Assembly (NCBI RefSeq): GCF_901000735.1
Contig: NC_081542.1
Coordinates: forward strand, 45,052,238 to 45,116,237
Length of the DNA: 64,000 nucleotides
From: Corylus avellana
Lineage: Eukaryota > Streptophyta > Magnoliopsida > Fagales > Betulaceae
Direction of reading: 5' to 3'
Part shown: positions 55,973 to 64,000 of the stretch, one piece after another
Layout of the letters: the number at the start of each line of letters is the position of its first letter
How positions within the stretch are numbered: the stretch's first letter is position 1
Program-made: the position numbers and the translations under genes
Notes under the pieces: generated by a model
What the model saw: the letters and a program-made list of their open reading frames with translations, nothing else
What the model was told of the DNA's origin: nothing
The model's database searches: none

Positions 55973-56140
55973 GAGAAATGTTTTGAGTACCAAATTTTCT
56001 ACTAAAAAATAAGTACCAAAATGATGTGGAGCTTATTCATTAGAATCCATCTCTATTGATTGATTGTTTCCAACAAATAAACTCCACATCATTTTGATAT
56101 TCGTTTCTTAGTAAAAAATTTGATATCCGTAGCATTTCTC
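55973..56140. mobile_element. MITE of the GAGAAATG family inside a leader-like repeat
   Basis: Ends GAGAAATG and CATTTCTC, flanked by TAACAAGGC (55964-55972) and AAACAAGGC (56141-56149), matching at 8 of 9 positions. It splits the AACAAGGC part of a leader repeat, as its relative at 32251 splits an NB leader. Confidence 0.75.
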
Positions 56141-56560
56141 AAACAAGGCAAGTATATATTCATAAAGAGAACATCAATCATATCATAGAAACTACCAAAG
56201 AATTTTTTATACTATCAAACTTATATTCTCTAGAATTTTGTTCTCCTTCATCTTTTATTAACAAAAAGAAACAATCTTTGCATGAAAGGATCCATCCTGA
56301 ATAAAGTAAACTATTAACCAGTACATTTCATTTTCTTTCTTATATACTAAGGTAAGCATCAGTAAAAGAACGAACATCTAGCCCTATGATACAAGCAATT
56401 TAGAAATCTTTAAACTATCAATCATTCTTCCTCATTCATTTTTATGAACAAAAGGAAATAGTCAGCACCAAAAAATATTTGATAAAGTAAAATTGGCCGC
56501 ATGTTCGTCCACGCCCTTTTTTGTAATAGCAAGACAGGCATCAATATATAAGAAGCATCA
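56141..56560 (+). repeat. Promoter/leader-like repeats
   Basis: Units near 56145, 56290 and 56475 (TGAATAAAGTAAACTATTAA, CTAAGGTAAGCATCAGTAA, GATAAAGTAAAATTGGC). No coding sequence follows. Confidence 0.55.
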
Positions 56561-56584
56561 CACCCTATGTTTGAATACCATAAG

Positions 56585-56910
56585 TGGTGATGGTTTAGTA
56601 GCCTCAAGAAAATTTTCAAAGTGGTTATGCATGTACTAGGGTGAGAGTTACTTCTGAAATTGAAATCCTCAATTTTATTAGTATTAACAACATTGAGTCT
56701 CATTGATGCCCAAATGGGGTTGAGTTAGGCTATGGATTAGTTAGACTTGAGGGAATGCCTACAGTTCCCAACATCTAGACCCCTCATGTGCGGTTCCGAG
56801 CGGGCATGTGCTATTATAGTTATGCTCAAGCAGAATAGCTATAATTTTCTCCCCCGCTTGCCTTTTTGCTCATTAATAAAAAAAAAATAAAAAAAATAAT
56901 AAAAAAAAAA
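56585..56910 (+). mobile_element. SINE copy
   Basis: A box TGGTTTAGTAG at 56591-56601. The B box is decayed. The body aligns with the SINE at 44985 (ATTAGTATTA, GACTTGAGGGAATGCCTA, CATGTGCTATTATAGTTATG) and ends in an A-rich tail. Confidence 0.55.
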
Positions 56911-57115
56911 AGTGTGAATGTTATTATATACTAGCCTATTACCAACGCTATCTTAGGATTTTTGTCTTAAATTCTTCACAAAAATTCTTAAGTTACCTAA
57001 GCTATGTCTTCCCAAAATCAAATACATAACACACAAAATTACATCTTAAGACACATTACAAATAGGAAAAATTAAAATTTTTCTAAAAAAAATTATACTA
57101 TCAAATTATAAAAAG

Positions 57116-58011
57116 AGAAAAATATAGAAAAGCCCTACAAACTAACATCCATTTTTGAAAGAGCCCCATAATGTTCAAAATGTGCTAAAGTAGTCCATCA
57201 AAATACTAAAGTGTGTAAAAAAAGCAACATTTTTTTTTAATATTCCTATAATACCATTATTATTTTAAAAACTAAAATAAAAAAATTAATAAAATAAAAA
57301 ACTAAAAATTATTTTAAAAAAATTAAAAAATAAAAAAGGAAAGGGGTGGCTGCCGGTTGGGTAGCCACCCCTTTAGGGGTGGCCTATGAGCCATCCCCAA
57401 CCACCTCTAGGGTGGCTCATGGGCCACCCCATGGATCTCATGTGGGGTGGCCTGCTTGGCTAAGGGTGGCCTGCGGGCAATCCTACATTGGATCCATGGG
57501 GTGGCCCGAAGGCCATTTTTCTTTTTCTTTTTCTTTTTCTTTTTAAATCATTTTTAGTTTTTTTAGTTTAATATATTTATTTTTTTTTTTTATTAAGAAC
57601 GACACGTTTTGCCATTTTTATTGGCGTTGACATGACATTTAACAGAATTTGTCAAATGTTTTAACGAAATTTGAGTCCATGGACTAATTAAATTATTTTT
57701 TTGGCATATCTCAAGAAACTCTGATTTCACTTTTATACGATATAGAGCGATTTATAATTTATGCTAACCATAGTGGCTAATTTTTTCTTTATTCCAAAAG
57801 ACCTTTTATTTTTAATTATTTATTCGCCCCTTGGTTTAGTTTATTTTTTATTTTAGTTTTTAAAAGAATAGGGGTATTATATGAATAATAAAAATGTGGC
57901 ATTTTGGACACACTTTGGATGTTTGATAGGCTACTTTAGTACTTTTTGAACATTGTGGAGCTCTATCACAAACATCTGTTAGTTTGGGTGGCTCTTTTAT
58001 ATTTTTTTTCC
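57116..58011. mobile_element. Mutator-type foldback MITE with 9-bp TSD
   Basis: Perfect TTATAAAAA at 57107-57115 and 58012-58020. The inverted arms are ~180 bp (AACTAACATCC... and its inverse; GTTCAAAATGTGCTAAAGTA against GTTCAAAAAGTACTAAAGTA). The core 57340-57510 is a GGGGTGGCC-rich block. The family also occurs at 62856-63462 without that core. Confidence 0.9.
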
Positions 58012-58349
58012 TTATAAAAAATGAAAATTAGATTTAAACAAAGTAAAATGTGTTCCTACCTCTATGAGTTGATTTGCGCTTTCTAAGTTTTTCATTTCGC
58101 ATAAGAGGAAACAACCTCGTATAATTTTTTTTTTTTTTTTTTTTCAAAAAAAAAAAAACAAAAAACCCTCATATAATTTTTTTAAAGAAGAAGATAAACC
58201 ATTTTGAATTGAGGTTTTGTTGAGACCTAGTCCGAAAGAAGTTTTGCTCAATCTCTATATTCCTCTCTATTTTAGCAAATCTTAACGTGCAAAGAACTTG
58301 AAAGATTCATCTTGACGTTAACACAGTTTCTTGTCGGGGATATCTTCCA

Positions 58350-59235
58350 TTCGGTCGTGGCAGAAAACATGAGTTTTCTGCCACCCAATAGAAATAAGAC
58401 ACCTCATCTAAAGTAAAAAAATTGCACACAAATTTTCTAGAACAAAAACACTAGATTTTGAGAGGGAGAGAGAAAGGGTGAGAGTTAAAGTGAAAATGAG
58501 AGCTTCATCGGAGCTTCATCTGAGACCTGAACACCTTGCTTCTGAGGCAAAAAGGCCTTGCTTTGTATCAATTGTTATTTGTCCATAACCATGCATCAAC
58601 AGGCTCAACAAATATAAGAGATCCCAATTGAGGTGGAGCTGAAACCAACCACGTCCAAATGAAAACACTAGTTTCCATTGCATCAGGTGTAGAAATGTAA
58701 GCCAGACACCAACAAAGAAGTCGAAGAAGTTGTGAGAAGACCTCTAAATTTGATTTTGATTCAGAACCCTGCCAACATGGTCTCATAGAAGATTCTTCCA
58801 TTCTGTAAAAAATACACATGAAAATTGGAAATATATTTACCAGATTTGACAGGAGTCCGGCCTGAGACCCACGCGTGTCTCAGGCCGGCGTGGGTCTGCA
58901 GACCCACGCGGGTCTCAGGCCGACGTGGGTCTTCCTGACCCAGCGTGGGTCTGCAGACCCACGCGAGTCTCAGGCCAGCGTGGGTTTGCCAGCGTGGGTC
59001 ACGGCCCCATGACCCAGCGTGGTCGCGACCCAGCCGCCAACTCCGGTTACGCCGCTGCCCACACCACCGCCGATTTATCTCCTACGATCCAATGAATTTC
59101 TTTTTATTCGGTGAGTCGTGAGTTGAGTAATCTGATATTTTATATGGTGTTTTGATCTTATTTTAGGGAGATGTAATAGGTGAGGTGACAGCATTTTAAT
59201 GCAAGGCAGAAAACTCATGTTTTCTGCCTTGACCG
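58350..59235. mobile_element. Foldback element carrying a captured gene fragment (Pack-type)
   Basis: Inverted arms: GGCAGAAAACATGAGTTTTC at 58359 and its inverse ending near 59228, each with a further ~30 bp of similarity (AAGACACCTCATCTA against the inverse of TAGGTGAGGTGACAG). Between them lie a host-gene fragment (58515-58802) and a GC-rich tract of repeated GTGGGTCT/AGACCCACG units (58855-59040). No TSD could be assigned. Confidence 0.55.
58515..58802 (-). pseudogene. Fragment resembling phosphatidylinositol 4-kinase alpha
   Basis: Translation gives LLRLLCWCLAYISTPDAMET, VFIWTWLVSAPPQLGSL and VDAWLWT, then after a frameshift IDTKQGLFASEARCSG. From memory this matches plant PI4K-alpha (AELVDAWLWTIDTKRGLFAS). 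A TTTTTTACAG acceptor-like site sits just before the similarity, so the piece came from genomic DNA, not from a spliced transcript. It is too short to be functional. Confidence 0.55.
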
Positions 59236-59940
59236 TATAGCAGCACCTCTCTTTCTTGTCACTTAGGGAGTTTGTGAATGGGGCCCGCGAGGTTGGTAAA
59301 TAGTGGTTATTACGCCCGGTAATTGTCTTATAATCCAATGAAAGAGTAAAGAAGAACAAGACAAACTTTTTATGAATATGACTCCTGCTCTCATTAAGGA
59401 AATGGTCCGAGTAACCCCGCTATTTGGTCTCTTGTTCTGAGGAGTACTTCTTCGAGTACTGCTTGAAGAAGTCCTCAGAATTCAGAAACATTGCATGTTG
59501 ATCAACACATATTTTAGCAATAAAATTATACATCAAATATAGAAGTCCACGCAAATTACAGAAAAAGATGCAACTGTAGTAGTTTTATCATGATTTCGAA
59601 CAAATTAAACGTACATGCAATAATTATTATAAAAAAAAAAATAAAAAAAAAAAGCTTGAATTTCTTGGTGGGTCGATTGAAATGAACATCGCCAAAGATA
59701 ATGAAGCATTAAAGCTCGCTACAATATATTTCTTTTTTCATCAGAGTGTACGTTCCCAGTTTCGAAAATAAGAAATGGCTGATAATATATATTGAACAAA
59801 CATTTCATCTCAGATTTATTATCGTTTTGTAGAGAATACATGCATTGCAGGAGCACAGAATTCAAATAAGGAAATTACGTACTACTTATTATGGATAGAA
59901 ATTAAGATGCAATAAATTAAAGGATTTTCATAGGAATAGT
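59236..59940. other. Intergenic, 3' flank of LRR4
   Basis: No gene. From about 59790 the sequence (ATTGAACAAACATTTCATCT, TATCGTTTTGTAGAG) matches the presumed 3' UTR of LRR2 and LRR3. Confidence 0.5.
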
Positions 59941-61938
59941 TTATGCATGCTCTGTTTCTTCTTCCCCGCTTGCCCACTCCCCATTCTCGTCACACGGGAA
60001 CAAAATGAGTTTAGGACATTTTGCCTTCTGCACGTATTTCAAGTCTGGAAACAGTGCTCGCAGTTTCCGCCAATCCATCTGCAATTCACTCAACGACAGC
60101 AAGCGGAGAATGCTGACCTTCCATTTCTCGCACCCCACTGGATGCAGCTGAGACAGCTTTCCTCCCCTTACATAGAGCTTCTGCAGCTTCTCCAGGTTGA
60201 AGAGCTTCACCCAATGAGGCATCTCAGGATCAGGGAGAAACTGAAGCTCCAGTTTCGCTAAAGAAGCTGCATGCTTGGTAGATTCCGGATGCTTGGTAGT
60301 TTTGCGTCCACTGGACGTCGACCACTTAGGAGCTGTCCCTTCGGAACCGCCAGCCTCGCCGTCGTTTTTGTGAATATCTGACCATGCTACTAATAACGAC
60401 ACGAGCTTTTCAAATTCGGATAAAGAATTCAGCTCTTCCGCTAGGAGTTTTTTGTCCGTACACCTTGCGTCTACATTTATGCTCAACTTCTTCAAATATT
60501 TCAGCTTCCGCGCCAAAGTAGCGAGCGTGCAGAAATCCGGAGTAATCGTCCTTTCTTTGGCTTGTCTCCCAATCCAAAATCCATGAAGGACTTGGAGTTT
60601 TGAGAGCTTAGAAAGTCCAACAGGCATGTGGCTAATCAAGTAACACCCAGACATGTCAAGCCATGTCAGGTTTGTCAATGAGCCTATCTCCTCTGGAAGT
60701 CTCTCTAAATAATGACAGCCATGGAGGTCCACGATGACTAGATTGGTGAGTTTGCAAATTGAATCTGGAAGCACCGTAACTCTAGTGATTCCCCTGAGGC
60801 TCAGGTATCTAAGATTTTTCATTTTCTTCAAACCTTTGATCAAGAACTCGGTATCATCTACTTCGACAACCTTCTTAGTCAAGTCCGCATAATATCTACC
60901 CAATCGAAGAACTTTCATGTTCCTCATCTTTGAGAAACTGTCCTCTCTTAAATCAACGTAAGGCTCGTTTACGTTGAACAGAGTTTCAACATTCTCCTCC
61001 TTCAGACGGAAGCCATAAGTCAACTCCCGAAGTGACGAATATCCTTCTTCGGTTATTACCAGGCACCCCCTCTTAATCTTCTTGTCAGAGAAATCTGCAG
61101 TTGGATTTCCATTTGGGTGAAACCCAATGAAGTTTTTTGTTTCGGCAAGCCGAATTACAGCGTACCGAATTAACGGGTGCATCCTGCAAAGCTCCAAGCT
61201 TCGTCTGCGCTTTTTGGAAACGCGCTCGATGATGCCTGTGTCGATAAATTCTTGGAACAAATCGTTGCCCTTCTCCTCGTCAGTCTGGCAGGATAAGAAC
61301 CCCTCGCCGACCCACCAGTGGACCAATGCTTTCTTCTTGATGATCGAGTTCTGAGAGAACACTGAAAAACAGAGCAAACAATTCTGCTTCCATTCATGAT
61401 CTTTTAGACCATTGTAGACCTGCAGAATCTCCTGGAAAGTTGAGCTCTCAGACATCATGTTTTCGATGTTTAGCTCTAACTTCTTCGCAAATCGGGAAGG
61501 TTTGACGCTTCTAGACCCCAACTTATCTGGAGAGACTTCTTTGATTGAAGAGAATCGGCTGTTTAACATTGAGACAACTTTCCAGGCTGTGTTAACCGTA
61601 TCTACAAAGCATTCGTTTTTGCTGAAATTTTCTGCTGCTTCTGTTCTTTCTTTGAAGGTAAAGTCCAAATTTTGGAGAATCAAATCTTTGAACTCTTTGT
61701 TGACGTCGTCTTCCAATTCCCTTAGTATCACACAGGCATTTTCCATTTCAATCAGTTTCTTCTCGATTTCGTCCTTTTTGCCAGAACTAAGCTGTTGCTT
61801 TCTCTTGGATAATTGCTCTACAAACTGCGGCATGATGAAATCGATGAATATATGGAAGGGCGTCGATGGCCCAGATTTCGAGTATGAAAGAAGATCCAAA
61901 GGCTGAAATGAAGAATCTGGAGGGGATTTTTTCGACAT
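59941..61938 (-). CDS. Winged-helix LRR protein, NLR-like without P-loop (LRR4)
   Basis: 665 residues, single exon. Shares the N-terminal STPFHIFIDFIMPQF block, the winged helix (NCLLCFSVFSQN), RMHPLIRYAV in the MHD position, an LRR array and the end CDENGEW...TEHA. The linker after the N-terminal block is shorter than in LRR1-3. The insert between LRR blocks is a short Ser/Thr/Lys run without tandem repeats. No P-loop. No NB or DUF4220 gene lies within the next 2 kb upstream, where the window ends. It is the most diverged of the four. Confidence 0.88.
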   Translation of the reverse strand: MSKKSPPDSSFQPLDLLSYSKSGPSTPFHIFIDFIMPQFVEQLSKRKQQLSSGKKDEIEKKLIEMENACVILRELEDDVNKEFKDLILQNLDFTFKERTEAAENFSKNECFVDTVNTAWKVVSMLNSRFSSIKEVSPDKLGSRSVKPSRFAKKLELNIENMMSESSTFQEILQVYNGLKDHEWKQNCLLCFSVFSQNSIIKKKALVHWWVGEGFLSCQTDEEKGNDLFQEFIDTGIIERVSKKRRRSLELCRMHPLIRYAVIRLAETKNFIGFHPNGNPTADFSDKKIKRGCLVITEEGYSSLRELTYGFRLKEENVETLFNVNEPYVDLREDSFSKMRNMKVLRLGRYYADLTKKVVEVDDTEFLIKGLKKMKNLRYLSLRGITRVTVLPDSICKLTNLVIVDLHGCHYLERLPEEIGSLTNLTWLDMSGCYLISHMPVGLSKLSKLQVLHGFWIGRQAKERTITPDFCTLATLARKLKYLKKLSINVDARCTDKKLLAEELNSLSEFEKLVSLLVAWSDIHKNDGEAGGSEGTAPKWSTSSGRKTTKHPESTKHAASLAKLELQFLPDPEMPHWVKLFNLEKLQKLYVRGGKLSQLHPVGCEKWKVSILRLLSLSELQMDWRKLRALFPDLKYVQKAKCPKLILFPCDENGEWASGEEETEHA

Positions 61939-62855
61939 GGTTCATTAACAGAAGAAATTGAAGAGAACAAGAAGCGATTGGAAAAATGATCAAAGAGTAA
62001 ATATGCTTACAGAGCATTTGACAACCTTAATGTCAAGAGTACTGGAAACAATCTTTCAATGAAAATGGGAAGAATGCAACACAAAATCTCCATTTGGAGT
62101 GACAATTAGTGAAAGGAATGCTTCACTAATAACACAAAATCTAAACCAATAACACAAAGAATTAACTATTCTTCCTTATGTAGGATGCTAAATCTGATTC
62201 AACCCAACAGCGAAGATCATAAAGATTTTATTTGATTTTTATTCTAATTTTAGCCACAACTTAAACTCAACTTTGGCCTAACTTCTAGACCAAAATTTTC
62301 TCTCCCTAGTTTAAGGCTCTATCTCTCCTCCACAGGCAGTTTTTCTTTTGAACTTAAAAGAAAAGTTTGGACAAAATTGAGTTTAAGTAGTGCCTTTATC
62401 ATTTTCCTTTTAATTAAGACTTATTTTTTCTTTTTCTTTTTTTAAGATTATCTTCTTACTATGATTAAATTTACTTTCACTATTATGAGCAGATTTATTA
62501 TCTGTATAAGTATTTCTCTTTTATATATATATATTAGTCTGGAATGCAAAAGACACAATTGAATTACTATCAAAACTGAGAATTTTTCAAATACTTTGCA
62601 GAATTTAATCTTATGGGTTTGTTTTATTTTTAGAAGATGCAGAAGTTTTTAATTGTTGTTATCAATTCTTCCGCTACTTTATTTCCTTCCTCATTCACTT
62701 TATGAACAAAAAGAAAAAATCAGTGAAAGAAAGGCCCCACAAAAAAAAATTAAAAATTAAAATTATAAAATTAAAAAAAAAAAAAAAAAAGGTAAAACAA
62801 GCACCCTTTTTCCCTTTCTCCCTTTCTCTAATAAGAAGGAAAACATTAATATTAA
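61939..62855. other. Intergenic upstream of LRR4
   Basis: AT-rich, no gene. One leader-like unit (CTCTAATAAGAAGGAAAACA) lies near 62790-62850. Confidence 0.45.
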
Positions 62856-63462
62856 GGGAAAAATATAAAAAAGCTCTCCAAACTAACAACGGTTTAGAAT
62901 AAAACTCTACAATGTTCAAAAAGTATTAAAGTAGCCCATCAAATTACTAAAATATATCAAAAATGTTACTTATTTTTTTATATTCATATTATACTCCTAT
63001 TCTTTTAACAAATAAAATAATAGTAAAAAAAACAATTTTTTAAAAAATACAAAAAAAAAGAAATAAATAAATAATTAGTCACTGTAGTTAGCCTAAATAA
63101 CAAATTGTTTCATGTCGTATGAAAGTAAAATCAAAGGTTCTCGAGATATTTCAAAAAAAAAAAACAATTTAGTCTTTGGAGTCAAATTCCGTTAAAAAAT
63201 TGTTTTTATTCGCCCATTGGTTTTTTTTTTTTTTTTTGTATTTTTAAAAAATTGTTTGGTTTTTTTCACTATTATTTTATTATTTATTTGTGAAAAGAAT
63301 AGGGGTATTATAAGAATATAAAACAATAATAATAATAATAAGTGACATTTTTGATACATTTTGATAGTTTAATGGGTTACTTTAGTACCTTTTGAACATT
63401 GTAGAGCTCTATCGCAAACGAGTAACTACTGTTAGTTTGAGAGACTTTTTTGTATTTTTCTC
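62856..63462. mobile_element. Mutator-type foldback MITE with 9-bp TSD
   Basis: Perfect TAATATTAA at 62847-62855 and 63463-63471. The arms (GGGAAAAATATAAAAAAGCT and its inverse) are long and related to those at 57116-58011. Non-coding. Confidence 0.9.
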
Positions 63463-63471
63463 TAATATTAA

Positions 63472-64000
63472 TAATACATAGAGATGTCATGTAAACACTA
63501 AGATAGGAGAAAAGTGTACGAAATGCATCATCTACTATATTGTTCCCATTTTCCCTTTTCACTCATAACAAGGCAAGCATCCATATATAGCTTAGAAATA
63601 AAGAAAGGAAAGCATCCATAAAGAACATCCAACCATGTGATAGAAGTGTTTATTAAAAAAAAAAAAATACAGATATGACAAAAGTAACAAATTAAGTTTC
63701 TATACATACAATCAACCTTATATTCTCTAGCAGTCTTCCTCGTTCATTTCAATTTATAAACAAAAGGGAATAGTGGTTGTACGAAAAAGACCCATGCTAA
63801 AAAAAGTAAACTATTATTCTCACTCGTTAAGAAGGTAAGCACCAATTAAAGAACGTCGGCCGTCAAAAGCTGCATTCTCAAGTGACTTTCATATTCCCGG
63901 ATTTCCTTCAAGGCTCTATGGTGCTTGTAGTCTATCTTGGTTGGGTTATTATGTCCTCTTATTTTTAATTTTGTATTTTCCTTTCCCTCATCTTTCAAAC
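63472..64000 (+). repeat. Promoter/leader-like repeats at the window end
   Basis: Two units: near 63530 (CATAACAAGGCAAGCATCCA) and near 63790 (AAAAGTAAACTATTATTCTC, AAGGTAAGCACCAATTAAAG). The last ~130 bp are unassigned. Confidence 0.5.

Noticed and set aside
59075..59359. 94-codon minus-strand frame at the right edge of the foldback element
   Set aside because: No domain, partly made of the element's inverted arm, no paralog in the window.
62702..62919. Short frames rich in Lys or Phe on the two strands
   Set aside because: They come from A-rich and T-rich runs at the edge of a leader-like repeat and a MITE.

Overview
This is nuclear DNA from a flowering plant, almost certainly a eudicot. 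It is AT-rich, has long intergenic stretches full of non-autonomous transposons, and carries plant-only families (DUF4220/DUF594 membrane proteins, NB-ARC and LRR resistance-like proteins). A woody species, perhaps of the Fagales, is my guess from general resemblance only. Four runs of exactly 100 N (290-389, 3730-3829, 7118-7217, 48025-48124) are assembly gaps of unknown true size.

The window is a cluster of three interleaved gene families. (1) Four genes on the minus strand (3.8-5.9, 22.1-24.3, 42.0-44.1 and 59.9-61.9 kb) encode proteins of 665 to about 745 residues. Each has a conserved N-terminal helical region, a winged-helix domain with NLR-type RNBS-D and MHD-like motifs, and leucine-rich repeats, but no P-loop. 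(2) Three plus-strand genes (9.6, 26.6 and 48.7 kb) encode 268-278 residue proteins that are a bare nucleotide-binding half of an NB-ARC domain. They run from the P-loop to the GLPL-type motif and stop there. (3) Five minus-strand DUF4220/DUF594 genes lie convergent to an NB gene or to the remains of one. They are at 10.5-12.3 (broken), 15.2-18.0, 29.1-30.6 (broken), 33.7-36.3 and 51.3-53.8 kb, with a relic at 45.8-46.2 kb.

The main idea is that families 1 and 2 are complementary pieces of one NLR receptor: the motifs missing from each are those present in the other. From memory, Arabidopsis chromosome 5 around At5g45440-At5g45540 also carries NB-only, LRR and DUF594 genes side by side, so the linkage may be old and functional. 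A split NLR working with a multi-pass membrane partner is the hypothesis I would test first.

Layout: positions about 390-18835 and 18836-36400 look like two diverged copies of an 18-kb unit (LRR, NB, DUF4220, NB remnant, DUF4220). The region 36.4-64 kb holds further, more rearranged members. Intergenic DNA holds about thirty degenerate copies of a promoter/leader-like cassette that also forms the leader of the NB genes. It also holds several MITEs whose target-site duplications can be read directly (9 bp Mutator-type, 8 bp hAT-type), a CACTA-type element, SINEs, LINE pieces, and a foldback element that seems to have captured part of a phosphatidylinositol 4-kinase gene.
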